Shown: positions 1-9,208 of the stretch, in pieces
How positions within the stretch are numbered: position 1 is the stretch's first letter
How the letters are laid out: each line of letters opens with the position of its first letter
Source: Hyphomicrobiales bacterium
Lineage (GTDB): Bacteria > Pseudomonadota > Alphaproteobacteria > Rhizobiales > Beijerinckiaceae
Length of the DNA: 33,399 nucleotides
Direction of reading: 5' to 3'
Assembly: GCA_028869185.1 (NCBI GenBank)
Contig: JAGWTA010000027.1
Coordinates: forward strand, 1 to 33,399
Program-made: the position numbers and the translations under genes
The notes under the pieces: model-generated
Database searches by the model: none
What the model saw: only the letters and a program-made list of their open reading frames with translations
What the model was told of the DNA's origin: nothing

Positions 1-3000
1 CGGTGTCGCCGCTGCCGCAGGTCGATTTTCCGACCATCCAGGTGACGACGCAATTGCCGGGCGCCAACCCCGATACGATCGCCTCGCTGGTGACGGCCTC
101 GCTCGAGCGGCAGTTCGGGCAAATTCCGTCGCTGACGATGATGTCGTCCCAATCCTCGTTCGGCCTCAGCCAGATCACGCTGCAATTCGATCTTGATCGC
201 GATATCGACGCCGCTGCGCAGGATGTGCAGTCCGCCATCAACGCGGCGGCCTCCACGTTGCCGCGCAATCTGCCCTATCCGCCAGTCTATGCGAAAGTTA
301 ACCCGGCCGACGCGCCGGTGCTGATGCTCGCGCTCACGTCGCAATCGGCGTCGCTGCGGCAGATGAGCGACCTTGCCGACACGCTGCTCGCGCCGCGCCT
401 GTCGGAAATTTCGGGCGTCGGCCATGTTTCGGTCGAGGGCGGCGTCAAGCCCGCCGTCCGCATTCAGGTCGATCTGGCCCGCCTTGCCGCCAATCAACTC
501 AGCCTCGAGGATATGCGCACGGCCATCGTCGGCGCCAATGTCGCGGGCGCCAAGGGCTCGCTCGATGGCGCGACGCAATCCTACACGATCGCCGCCAACG
601 ATCAGATCGAGACGGCCGCCGCCTATCGCAATGTCATCGTCGCCTGGCGCAACAATGCGCCTGTGCTGGTGAAGGATGTGGCCGATGTCGTCGAAGGGCT
701 TGAGAATTCGCGCGTCGGCGGCTGGCTGCAGGGCGAGCCCGCCGTCCTGATCGACGTGCAGCGCCAGCCCAACGCGAACATCATCGCAACTGTCGATCTC
801 ATCAAGAAAGAATTGCCGCGCATGCAGCGCGCGCTGCCGGCGGGCGTGGAGCTGAAACTGGTGCACGACCGCACCGAAACGATTCGCGCCTCGATCGCCG
901 ACGTGCAGTTCACGCTGGTTCTGGCCGTTGCGCTGGTGGTGCTCGTCGTCTTTCTGTTTCTGCGTTCCGCCCGCGCGACCATCGTCGCCGGCGTGACGCT
1001 GCCGCTGTCGATCATTGCGACATTCGCGGTGATGTGGTTTGGCGGCTTCAGTCTCGACAATCTGTCGCTGATGGCGCTCACCATCGGCACGGGCTTCATC
1101 GTCGATGACGCGATCGTGATGATCGAGAATGTCGTGCGCAACATGCAGGCGGGCCGCTCTCCCCTGCAGGCCGCTTTCGACGGCGCGCGCGAGATCGGCT
1201 TCACGGTCATTTCGCTCACCGTGTCCCTTATCGCGGTTTTCATCCCGCTCCTGTTCATGACCGGCCTCGTCGGGCGCATGTTCCGGGAATTCGCGCTGAC
1301 GCTGACGATGGCCGTGATCGTTTCGGCCGTCGTGTCGCTGACGGTGACGCCGATGATGTGCGGGCGCATCCTGAAGCCCGTCTCCGGCCCGCACGAAGAA
1401 GAACCGACCGGCTGGGCGGTTCGCCTCTACGACACGACGCTGAAATGGGCGCTGGCCAACGGGCCGCTGATGCTGTTCTTGACGCTGGGCGCGACGGCGC
1501 TGACGGTCTGGCTTTATATCGCCGCTCCCAAGGGTTTTCTGCCGCTGCAGGACAATGGGTTGCTCGATGTCGTGCTCGAAGGGCCGCCCGATGCATCCTT
1601 CGATCAGATGAGCCGGCTGCAGCAGCAGGCGGGTGAAATTTTCCGCAACGACAAGGATGTGCGTTTTGTCGCCAGCGTTGTGGGCGTCGGTCAGCTCAAC
1701 GACACGACGAATGTCGCCCATCTTTCGATCAGCCTGTCGCCGCGCGAGGAGCGCCCCGACACGGCGCAGCAGATCGCCGACCGATTGCTCGCCGAAGCGC
1801 ATTCGGTTTCAGGCGCGGCGTTCTACATCAAGCCGGTGCAGGATATTCAGATCGGCACGCGCAAAAGTCGTTCGCAATATCAATATACGCTGACCGGATC
1901 GGATGCGAACGAGGTGACGCGCTGGTCGCAGATGCTGCTCGAGCAATTGCGCGGCGAGCCGAAATTGCGCAACGTGGCGCTCGAGACGCAGCAGGGCGGT
2001 TTGCGCACGATGGTGCAGATCGACCGCGACGCCGCCGGACGGCTCGGCGTCAGCGCGCAGAACATCAACGACACGCTCAACGACGCCTTTGGCCAGCGGC
2101 AGATTTCCACCATTTACTCGCAGGCCAACCAGTATCGCGTCATTCTGGAAGCCGCGCCGCAATATCAGGCCGACCCGTCCGCGCTCGACAAGCTTTATGT
2201 CTCGGGCGCGGCCGGCGGCAAGCAAACGCCCTTGTCGGCGATTGCGCGTTTCGAGCAGATCAGCGCGCCGCTCGTCGTCGCCCATCAGGAACAGTTTCCG
2301 GCTGCGACGCTGACGTTCGACCTGTCGCCGGACGCCTCGCTCGGCGACGCCGTTGCCGCGGTCGGCGAGGCCTCGCGCGCCATCGGCGTTCCCTCGTCGA
2401 TCACAGGCTCCTTCAGCGGCGATGCGGCGGAATTTTCGAAATCGCTTGCCAGCGAGCCCTGGCTGCTGCTCGCCGCCATCGTCGCGATCTATCTCGTGCT
2501 CGGCATGCTGTACGAAAGCTATGCGCATCCCTTCACGATCCTGACGACATTGCCATCGGCCGGCGTCGGCGCGCTCCTGGCGCTGCGCCTGACGGGTCAT
2601 GACCTGTCGGTGGTTGCGATTATCGGCATCATCCTGCTGATGGGCATCGTCAAGAAGAATGCGATCATGATGATCGACTTTGCGCTGGACGCCGAGCGCT
2701 CCGGTCTTTCTCCGCGCGAGGCGATAGAACGGGCCTGCCTGCTGCGCTTTCGCCCGATCATGATGACGACGCTCGCCGCGCTGCTCGGCGCGCTGCCGCT
2801 GGCGCTGGCGCGCGGATCGGGAAGCGAGCTGCGCATACCGCTCGGCGTCACCATCATCGGCGGTCTGCTGATCAGCCAGTTGTTGACGCTCTATACGACG
2901 CCCGTGATCTATCTGGCTGTCGAACGCCTGCGCCTGCGCATCACGGGGCGCACGGTGGAGGAGGAACGCGCGCGCGCCGCCGCAGAAGACCGCGATCTTG

Positions 3001-3023
3001 CGGCCGCGAGGGACAGCGAATGA
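1..3023 (+). CDS. mdtB: RND efflux permease, MdtB type (5' end missing)
   Basis: Inner-membrane proton-driven pump subunit of the resistance-nodulation-division family, expected to form a mixed trimer with the next gene product and to export drugs, bile-salt-like compounds or metals through an adaptor and an outer-membrane channel. About 1006 residues are visible; by comparison with MdtB roughly the first 40-50 residues (first membrane helix) lie before the window. The text LERQFGQIPSLTMMSSQSS, the segment KGSLDGATQSYTIAANDQ and the helix-4 motif VDDAIVMIENV match MdtB closely; the Asp pair in VDDAIV and the Lys in GIVKKNAIMMIDF are the proton-relay residues of RND pumps. Its stop overlaps the next start (ATGA at 3020-3023), so the two are translationally coupled. 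The adaptor gene (mdtA-like) is presumably upstream, outside the window. Substrate is not deducible. Confidence 0.93.
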   Translation, partial: VSPLPQVDFPTIQVTTQLPGANPDTIASLVTASLERQFGQIPSLTMMSSQSSFGLSQITLQFDLDRDIDAAAQDVQSAINAAASTLPRNLPYPPVYAKVNPADAPVLMLALTSQSASLRQMSDLADTLLAPRLSEISGVGHVSVEGGVKPAVRIQVDLARLAANQLSLEDMRTAIVGANVAGAKGSLDGATQSYTIAANDQIETAAAYRNVIVAWRNNAPVLVKDVADVVEGLENSRVGGWLQGEPAVLIDVQRQPNANIIATVDLIKKELPRMQRALPAGVELKLVHDRTETIRASIADVQFTLVLAVALVVLVVFLFLRSARATIVAGVTLPLSIIATFAVMWFGGFSLDNLSLMALTIGTGFIVDDAIVMIENVVRNMQAGRSPLQAAFDGAREIGFTVISLTVSLIAVFIPLLFMTGLVGRMFREFALTLTMAVIVSAVVSLTVTPMMCGRILKPVSGPHEEEPTGWAVRLYDTTLKWALANGPLMLFLTLGATALTVWLYIAAPKGFLPLQDNGLLDVVLEGPPDASFDQMSRLQQQAGEIFRNDKDVRFVASVVGVGQLNDTTNVAHLSISLSPREERPDTAQQIADRLLAEAHSVSGAAFYIKPVQDIQIGTRKSRSQYQYTLTGSDANEVTRWSQMLLEQLRGEPKLRNVALETQQGGLRTMVQIDRDAAGRLGVSAQNINDTLNDAFGQRQISTIYSQANQYRVILEAAPQYQADPSALDKLYVSGAAGGKQTPLSAIARFEQISAPLVVAHQEQFPAATLTFDLSPDASLGDAVAAVGEASRAIGVPSSITGSFSGDAAEFSKSLASEPWLLLAAIVAIYLVLGMLYESYAHPFTILTTLPSAGVGALLALRLTGHDLSVVAIIGIILLMGIVKKNAIMMIDFALDAERSGLSPREAIERACLLRFRPIMMTTLAALLGALPLALARGSGSELRIPLGVTIIGGLLISQLLTLYTTPVIYLAVERLRLRITGRTVEEERARAAAEDRDLAAARDSE

Positions 3024-6000
3024 ATATTTCCGCGCCCTTCATCCGCCGGCCCGTCGCCACGACGCTGATGGCGGTTGGAATTTTTCTGGCCGGCGCGGCC
3101 GCCTATTTCACATTGCCGGTCGCCAGCCTGCCCGCCATCGAATTGCCGATCGTGCGCATCATGGCGACGCGGCCGGGCGCCGATCCCGCGACCATGGCGG
3201 CAAGCGTCGCCGCACCTCTCGAACGGCGGCTTTCGGAAATTTCCGGCGTCACCGAAATGACTTCGACGAGCACGTTGGGCTCGTCGGTCATTTCGATGCA
3301 GTTCGACGCCGACCGTCCCGTTGATAAAGCCGCGCGCGACGTACAGGCGGCGCTGAACGCCGCTGCGACGGATCTGCCGTCCGACCTGCCGACGCTGCCG
3401 ATTTTCCGCAAGGCCAATCCGGCGGCGATGCCGGTCATCATCTTTGCGCTGACCTCGGACAGCCTGACGCCGAGCGCCCTGTATGACGCCGCCGACACGG
3501 TGCTTGCGCAGCGGCTTTCGCAGGTGGAGGGCGTGGCGGAAGTGCAGGTCAACGGCGCACAGCAACCGGCGATCCGCATTCAGGCGGATGCGGCGCGGCT
3601 TGCGGCGACGCGCGTCAGTCTGACGGCCGTCGCCAATGCTGTCGTCGCCGCGAATTCGCTGGCGCCCACCGGTTCTTACGATGGCCCGAATGTGCGCGGC
3701 GATTATGCGACGAGCGGGCAGATTTCACAGCCCGAAGAATACCGGAACATCGTCATCCAGACCGCGAGCGGGCCGGTGCGGCTTGGCGATCTCGCCGATG
3801 TGCAGCGCGGCGTCGTCAACAGCCGCGGCGCCGGCTGGTTCAACAACAAGCCGGCCGTCCTGCTTCTGGTGACGAAACAGGCGGACGCCAATGTGATCGA
3901 CACGGTCGAGCGCGTGAAGGCGACGATGCAGGAATTGCGCGCGTGGATACCGGCGGGGATCGATGTCGTGGTTCTCTCGGACCGCACGACGACGATCAGG
4001 GCGAGCTTTCATGAAATCCAGCGCGCGCTGATGGTTTCCATCGCGCTCGTCATGGCGGTCGTGGCGGTTTTCCTGCGCCGCGCGGCGCCGATGGTCGCTG
4101 CGGGCCTCACAGTGCCGCTCTCGCTCGCCGGCACGCTGGTGCTGATGTATTTCGCGCGCTTCTCGCTCGACAATATTTCGCTGATGGCGATCATCGTTTC
4201 GGTCGGATTTGTCGTCGACGACGCCATCGTGATCATCGAAAACATCCATCGCAATATCGAGCAGGGCAAAACGCCGTTCCGCGCGGCGCTCGAGGGCGCG
4301 CGGCAGATCAGCTTCACGGTCATTTCGATCAGCCTGTCGCTGGCGGCGGCTTTCGTGCCGATGATTTTCCTCGGAGGCATCCCGGGCAAACTGTTCCGCG
4401 AATTTTCGCTGACCGTCGTTTTCGCCATCGCGGTGTCGACCTTTATCTCGCTCACCGTGACGCCGATGATCTGCGCGCATTACATGAAGCCTGACAGCGC
4501 CGAACACTCCCGTCTCGACCGGCTGATCGAGGGCGGGCTCGCGGCCACGTCGCGGTTCTATTCGCGCAGTCTTTACGGCGTGTTGCGGCACCCCTGGATT
4601 GCGCTGCTGGTCATGCTCGCGACGATCGGCGTGACCGTGCAGATGTTCCGCACGATCCCCAAAGGCTATATTCCGCAAGATGACACGGGTCTGATTTTCA
4701 GCTTCACGGAAGCCTCGCCCGATGTTTCCTTCCCGGCCATGGCGCAGTTTCAGCAGCAGGCGGCGGCGGTCATCATGGCCGACCCCGACGTGCAGCATGT
4801 CGCTTCCTTCATCGGCGGATCGAATTCGGTCAATCAGGGGCGCATTTTCATCGCGCTGAAACCAACGGCCTTCAGCCACGGCGGCAGCGCGGCGGTCATC
4901 AACCGGTTGCGCGGCAAGCTGGCGCGCGTTCCCGGCGTGCAGGTTTTCATGTTTCAGGTGCAGGATTTGCGCGGCGGCGGGCGGCAGAGCAAATCGCAAT
5001 ATCAATACACGCTGTGGGATCCCAATTTCAGCGAGCTCGACGCCTGGACGCCGAAAATCCTTGCGCGCATGCGTCGCATCCCGCAGCTCGCCGATGTGAC
5101 GACCGATCGCGAGCAGGGCGGTCTGCAGGCCAATGTCGTGATCGACCGCGACGCCGCCTCCCGGCTTGGCGTGAAGATTCAGGATATCGATACGGCGCTC
5201 AACACGGCGTTCGGCCAGCGGCAGGCGTCGGTCATCTATACGCAGCGCAATCAATATCGCGTCGTCATCGAGACGACGCCGGGGCGCCAGCGCGACCCCA
5301 ACGATATTTCCACCATCTACGTTCCGGGCCCGAACGGCAGCCAGGTCGCGCTGTCGGCGATCGCGCGCGTCGAGCGCTCCAATCAGCCGCTGGCGGTCAA
5401 TCATCAGGGGCCGTTTCCGTCGGCGACCATCTCCTTCAACCTCGCGCCGGACGCCACGCTCGATGCGGCGACGCGCGCCATCGAGGCGGCGGTGTCCGAG
5501 CTCTCGCCGCCCGAAACGTTGCGCGCAGAATTTGCTGGCGATGCGAAGGATTTCCGCGCCGCAACGGCCGGCTTCGGTATGCTGATCGCGATTGCGCTCG
5601 TGTCGATCTATCTCATTCTGGGCATTCTTTACGAAAGCCTCATTCACCCCATCACGATCCTGTCGACGCTGCCGTCAGCGGGCCTTGGTGCCTTGTTCGC
5701 GCTGAAATTGTTCAACACCGAGCTGACGCTGATCGCCTTCATCGGAATTATTCTGCTGATCGGCATCGTGAAGAAAAACGGCATCATGCTGGTCGACTTC
5801 GCCATCGAGGCCGAGCGCAAGCGCGCCTTGCCGGCGCTTGAGGCGGCCCATGATGCGGCGGTGGAGCGTTTCAGACCGATCCTGATGACGACGCTCGCGG
5901 CGCTGTTTGGCGCATTGCCGCTGGCGTTCGCGCATGGCGCGGGGGCGGCCATGCGCCAGCCGCTCGGCATCGCCATTGTCGGCGGTCTGGTGCTGTCGCA

Positions 6001-6103
6001 AATCCTGACGCTTTACACGACGCCGGTGATTTTCATGCTGATGGACAAGCTGTCGCGGCGCAAACCTGCTGCGCTTCGTCCGGCGCCCGTCGCGACGCCG
6101 TGA
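3020..6103 (+). CDS. mdtC: RND efflux permease, MdtC type
   Basis: Complete 1027-residue RND permease, normal length for the family, partner of the preceding MdtB-like subunit. It opens with the usual MNISAPFIRRPVATTLM first helix and has two large periplasmic loops, helix 4 with VDDAIVIIENIHRN (proton-relay Asp pair), and helix 10 with GIVKKNGIMLVDFAIE (relay Lys). The ATG at 3020 overlaps the upstream stop, which fixes the start. MdtB and MdtC assemble as a B2C trimer in Escherichia coli; a similar mixed trimer is inferred here from the tandem order and the subfamily match. A hairpin covers its stop codon. No regulator is seen next to it in the window. Confidence 0.94.
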   Translation: MNISAPFIRRPVATTLMAVGIFLAGAAAYFTLPVASLPAIELPIVRIMATRPGADPATMAASVAAPLERRLSEISGVTEMTSTSTLGSSVISMQFDADRPVDKAARDVQAALNAAATDLPSDLPTLPIFRKANPAAMPVIIFALTSDSLTPSALYDAADTVLAQRLSQVEGVAEVQVNGAQQPAIRIQADAARLAATRVSLTAVANAVVAANSLAPTGSYDGPNVRGDYATSGQISQPEEYRNIVIQTASGPVRLGDLADVQRGVVNSRGAGWFNNKPAVLLLVTKQADANVIDTVERVKATMQELRAWIPAGIDVVVLSDRTTTIRASFHEIQRALMVSIALVMAVVAVFLRRAAPMVAAGLTVPLSLAGTLVLMYFARFSLDNISLMAIIVSVGFVVDDAIVIIENIHRNIEQGKTPFRAALEGARQISFTVISISLSLAAAFVPMIFLGGIPGKLFREFSLTVVFAIAVSTFISLTVTPMICAHYMKPDSAEHSRLDRLIEGGLAATSRFYSRSLYGVLRHPWIALLVMLATIGVTVQMFRTIPKGYIPQDDTGLIFSFTEASPDVSFPAMAQFQQQAAAVIMADPDVQHVASFIGGSNSVNQGRIFIALKPTAFSHGGSAAVINRLRGKLARVPGVQVFMFQVQDLRGGGRQSKSQYQYTLWDPNFSELDAWTPKILARMRRIPQLADVTTDREQGGLQANVVIDRDAASRLGVKIQDIDTALNTAFGQRQASVIYTQRNQYRVVIETTPGRQRDPNDISTIYVPGPNGSQVALSAIARVERSNQPLAVNHQGPFPSATISFNLAPDATLDAATRAIEAAVSELSPPETLRAEFAGDAKDFRAATAGFGMLIAIALVSIYLILGILYESLIHPITILSTLPSAGLGALFALKLFNTELTLIAFIGIILLIGIVKKNGIMLVDFAIEAERKRALPALEAAHDAAVERFRPILMTTLAALFGALPLAFAHGAGAAMRQPLGIAIVGGLVLSQILTLYTTPVIFMLMDKLSRRKPAALRPAPVATP

Positions 6104-6117
6104 AATCGCGTCGCGAC
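6089..6117. terminator. Hairpin spanning the mdtC stop codon
   Basis: Perfect 10-base inverted repeat, GTCGCGACGC at 6089-6098 and GCGTCGCGAC at 6108-6117, with a 9-base loop holding the TGA stop of mdtC. It lies between convergent mdtC and the nitroreductase gene, only 27 bases apart, so it could end transcription from both sides. No T-run follows, so termination is inferred from position and stem strength. Confidence 0.45.
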
Positions 6118-6130
6118 CGGTGTCCGCCCG

Positions 6131-6730
6131 TCAACGTTTGGGGAATGCGCCGTTGATGACAAGCGCTGTCAGCGGCGCGCGCCCGTTGGGCTGCTCGATC
6201 TTCTGATGGCCTTCGGCGAGCACGGATTTATCGCCGCGCTTGCCGATCGCGATGGCGATCTCGGGGTGATGATCGGCAGGGATATTCAGTTCCCGGCGCG
6301 CGGCTTCCGCATCAAAGCCGGCCATGCCATGCGCGGACCATCCCAGCATCGAAGCTTGCAATGCGAGATAGCCCCAGGCGGCCCCGGCGTCGAACGAGTG
6401 CCATCGGGCCGGCACATCTTCATCGGCGCCTGCGGGGCGGAACGTCTTCTTGGACACCAGCACGATCAGCGCTGCGGCGCGATGCGCCCAGATGCGATTG
6501 CCCTCGGCCAGCAAGGACAGCAGCGTTTCGAATTCGGGCGTATCGCGGTGAGCGATGACGAAGCGCCAGGGCTGCGAATTGCTGGCGGACGGCGCCCAAT
6601 GCGCGGCCTCGAGAATTTGCAACAATTGTTCTTTTCCGATGGGCTCGCCGGTGAAGGCGCGGGGCGACCAGCGGTCGAGAAAAAGCGGCGCGACGCCATA
6701 TTCGGCCTTGCGGGGATTTGTCGATGTCAC
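6131..6730 (-). CDS. Nitroreductase family FMN oxidoreductase
   Basis: Cytoplasmic flavoprotein expected to reduce nitro compounds, quinones or related electrophiles with NAD(P)H. The 199-residue length is typical. Visible family motifs are RWSPRAFTGEPI near the N-terminus (phosphate-binding Arg of the FMN site), APSASNSQPWRFV (FMN-binding Ser-x-Asn-x-Gln-Pro-Trp) and a C-terminal GKRGDKS loop. I chose the GTG at 6730 because GGAGAA lies 8 bases ahead of it; an in-frame ATG at 6766 would add 12 residues with no family match. The gene is divergent from the Old Yellow Enzyme gene across 131 bases, suggesting shared control of two reductases of electrophilic compounds. The exact substrate is unknown. 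Confidence 0.87.
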   Translation of the reverse strand: MTSTNPRKAEYGVAPLFLDRWSPRAFTGEPIGKEQLLQILEAAHWAPSASNSQPWRFVIAHRDTPEFETLLSLLAEGNRIWAHRAAALIVLVSKKTFRPAGADEDVPARWHSFDAGAAWGYLALQASMLGWSAHGMAGFDAEAARRELNIPADHHPEIAIAIGKRGDKSVLAEGHQKIEQPNGRAPLTALVINGAFPKR

Positions 6731-6861
6731 GGGAAGGGTTCTCCAGGGGGCCGAAGAAAAGCGCAAAGCTCCGGCGCCGTCAATCGGAGGCGCGACAATG
6801 ACGCTGGCGGGTTTGCGGGAAAGACCTTAAATGTGGGCCATATTTTCCGGAGCTGAAAAAC

Positions 6862-7938
6862 ATGAAGCTTTTTACGTCGTTTCGTCTGGGCGATCTCGAG
6901 TTGCCCAACCGCATCGTCATGGCGCCGCTGACGCGCAACCGCGCCACGCACGACGCCGACGCGGCCAATGAACTGATGGCGCGCTATTACACGCAACGCG
7001 CCAGCGCGGGACTGATTGTCGCGGAAGCCTCGCCGATTTCGCAGGAAGGGCAGGGCTATATCTGGACGCCCGGCTGCTACACCGATGCGCAGGTGGAAGG
7101 CTGGCGCAAGGTGACGAGCGCTGTCCACAAGGCGGGCGGCAGAATGTTCCTGCAAATCTGGCATGTCGGCCGCGTGTCGCATGTCTCGCTGCAACCCAAC
7201 AACGGCGCGCCGGTGTCGTCATCGCCGATTCAGGCCGAGGCGAAAACCTATGTGGCGAGCGGTTTCGAGCCGACATCGGCGCCGCGCGCCCTGGAGACGG
7301 CAGAAATTCCGCGCGTTCTTGCGGATTACGAACATGCGGCGCGTTGCGCCAAGGCGGCGGGTTTCGATGGCGTCGAAATCCATGGCGCGAACGGCTATCT
7401 GATCGAGCAGTTCCTGAAAGACGGCTGCAACAAACGCACGGACAAATATGGCGGCTCGATCGAGAACCGTTGCCGGTTCGCGCTGGAGGTCGTCGATACG
7501 GTCCTCAAAGTGTGGGACAAGCAGAAGGTCGGCATTCGCATCTCGCCGGTGACGCCCGCCAACGGCATTTCCGATTCCAATCCGCAGCCGCTCTACAATC
7601 ACTTCGTCGGCGAATTGAACAAACGCGGCCTCGTCTACATTCATGTCGTTGAAGGCGCGACGGGGGGCGCGCGCGATGTTGCGCCCTTCGACTATGGCGC
7701 GCTGCGCAAGGCCTTCAGCGGCGCCTATATGGCGAACAACGGCTATCGCCGCGACATGGCGGAAGAGGCGATTGCATCGGGCCGCGCCGATCTCGTCGCC
7801 TTCGGGCGTCCCTTCATCTCGAACCCGGATCTCGTCGAGCGGCTGCGGAACGATGCGCCGATCGCCAAATGGGATTTGCAAACGCTCTACGGCGGCGGGG
7901 AGAAGGGATATATCGATTACCCGACGATGGCGGGGTGA
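6862..7938 (+). CDS. nemA: Old Yellow Enzyme family alkene reductase
   Basis: FMN-dependent NAD(P)H oxidoreductase that reduces activated alkenes (maleimides, enones) and often nitrate esters; cytoplasmic. The 358 residues form one TIM barrel. Seen in order: NRIVMAPLTRNRA near the N-terminus, LQIWHVGRVSH, the substrate-anion pair His174/Asn177 in EIHGANGYLIEQF, RTDKYGGSIENR, and the C-terminal LYGGGEKGYIDYP, all diagnostic of the NemA/XenA-like group. The ATG at 6862 follows CGGAG by about 9 bases. The neighbour on the other strand is a nitroreductase, a combination seen in electrophile detoxification loci. No NemR-like repressor is next to it. NemA is the closest named match by eye; the true substrate is open. 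Confidence 0.9.
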   Translation: MKLFTSFRLGDLELPNRIVMAPLTRNRATHDADAANELMARYYTQRASAGLIVAEASPISQEGQGYIWTPGCYTDAQVEGWRKVTSAVHKAGGRMFLQIWHVGRVSHVSLQPNNGAPVSSSPIQAEAKTYVASGFEPTSAPRALETAEIPRVLADYEHAARCAKAAGFDGVEIHGANGYLIEQFLKDGCNKRTDKYGGSIENRCRFALEVVDTVLKVWDKQKVGIRISPVTPANGISDSNPQPLYNHFVGELNKRGLVYIHVVEGATGGARDVAPFDYGALRKAFSGAYMANNGYRRDMAEEAIASGRADLVAFGRPFISNPDLVERLRNDAPIAKWDLQTLYGGGEKGYIDYPTMAG

Positions 7939-7983
7939 GGGCCGCGAGCCTTTCAGCCGCGCCAATCGCAAATCGCGCCAACC

Positions 7984-8019
7984 GCGATCCATCCGACCTT
8001 TAAAAGTCGGATGGATCGC
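7984..8019. terminator. Hairpin between convergent genes
   Basis: Fourteen-base perfect inverted repeat: arms 7984-7997 and 8006-8019, loop CTTTAAAA. It sits between the convergent alkene reductase (ends 7938) and acyl-CoA dehydrogenase (ends 8058), the expected place for a bidirectional terminator. The nearest T-run on the plus strand (8031-8036) is 11 bases past the stem. Confidence 0.6.
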
Positions 8020-8057
8020 CAGCGCCTTGTCTTTTTCCCGGACGATTGCAGCGCGCG

Positions 8058-9203
8058 TTACGACGCAAGGCCGCCCGCATCGGCAATTTTCGCCAGGTGA
8101 TAGTCGGCGTCGCCGCCGAACATGTCGATCACGGTCGCGCGCTTGAAATAATGGCCGACCTTCAACTCATGCGTCATGCCGACGCCGCCGTGCAGCTGGA
8201 TCGCCTGCTGGCCGACGAAGCGGATCGAGCGACCGACCTGCGCCTTGGCTGCGGAGATCGCGCGGCGGCGTTCTTCCGCATCGTCGGAAGCCGCCAGCAT
8301 CGTCGCATACATGGTGATCGAGCGGGCCTGTTCGAGCGCGACGAACATTTCCACGGCGCGATGCTGCAGCGCCTGGAATGAACCAATCGTTACGCCGAAC
8401 TGCTTGCGCGTCTTCAGATATTCCACTGTCTGCTTGTGCATTTCATCCATGCAGCCAACCGCCTCGGCGCAAGCGGCGACGATGGCTTCGCCCATCGTGC
8501 GCTCGATGGCGTCGAAGGCCTTGCCGGGCGCGCCCAGCACGTGCTGCGCGTCGACCTTCACATTGTGCAGCGTGATTTCTGCGGCGCGGCGATCATCCTG
8601 CAGGGCGTAACCACGGCGCGTCACGCCGGGGGCCCGCGCGTCGACGATGAACAGCCCGATGCCGTCGCGATCGCGCGCGCCGCCGGAAACGCGCGCCGAG
8701 ACGATCAGCATGTCCGCCGCATCGCCGTTCAGCACCAGCGATTTTTCGCCGTTGAGCACATAGCCGCCGTCCTGTGCGACCGCTTTGGTTTCGACATGGC
8801 CGATGTCGTAACGCGAATGGCGCTCTGCATGGGCGAAAGCGAATTTCTTCTCGCCCGAAGCGATCTGCGGCGCCCAGTGCGCGCGCTGTTCGGGCGAGCC
8901 TGCGTGGCGCAGCAAGCCGCCGCACAGAACAACCGATGCGAAATAGGGCTCAAGCGACAGGCCGTGGCCGAGCGATTCCATCACCAGCATCGTCTCGATC
9001 GGACCGCCGCCGAAACCGCCATCGGCTTCCGAGAAGGGCAGGGCGAGCAGGCCGAGTTCGGCGAACTGGCTCCACACGCCGTCGCTGAAGCCATGCGGCC
9101 CTTTCAGATGTTTCTTGCGCTGATCGAAATCATATTCGTCCGCCATCAGGCGATCGACGGAATCCTTCAGCATGCGCTGTTCTTCGGAGAGTTCGAAATC
9201 CAT
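8058..9203 (-). CDS. Acyl-CoA dehydrogenase, small-subunit (PimD-like)
   Basis: FAD enzyme of the acyl-CoA dehydrogenase fold, 381 residues. It starts MDFELSEEQRMLKDSVDRLM, a standard N-terminal helical domain, and has RKQFGVTIGSFQALQHR (helix used in FAD binding and tetramer contacts) and QLHGGVGMTHELKVGHYFKR near the C-terminus. The usual C-terminal catalytic Glu region is replaced by DMFGGDADYH, so this is probably the non-catalytic partner of a two-subunit enzyme. The larger partner gene ends 5 bases before this ATG, so the two are co-translated; I chose the ATG at 9203 because upstream codons do not match the family. Paired genes of this kind include PimC/PimD of Rhodopseudomonas and mycobacterial FadE pairs. 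Substrate is inferred only as a branched, cyclic or dicarboxylic acyl-CoA. Confidence 0.87.
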   Translation of the reverse strand: MDFELSEEQRMLKDSVDRLMADEYDFDQRKKHLKGPHGFSDGVWSQFAELGLLALPFSEADGGFGGGPIETMLVMESLGHGLSLEPYFASVVLCGGLLRHAGSPEQRAHWAPQIASGEKKFAFAHAERHSRYDIGHVETKAVAQDGGYVLNGEKSLVLNGDAADMLIVSARVSGGARDRDGIGLFIVDARAPGVTRRGYALQDDRRAAEITLHNVKVDAQHVLGAPGKAFDAIERTMGEAIVAACAEAVGCMDEMHKQTVEYLKTRKQFGVTIGSFQALQHRAVEMFVALEQARSITMYATMLAASDDAEERRRAISAAKAQVGRSIRFVGQQAIQLHGGVGMTHELKVGHYFKRATVIDMFGGDADYHLAKIADAGGLAS

Positions 9204-9208
9204 TTGCG

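Noticed and set aside
6731-6766. Longer nitroreductase start at ATG 6766
   Set aside because: The added residues lack family similarity and the GTG at 6730 has a well-placed GGAGAA site.
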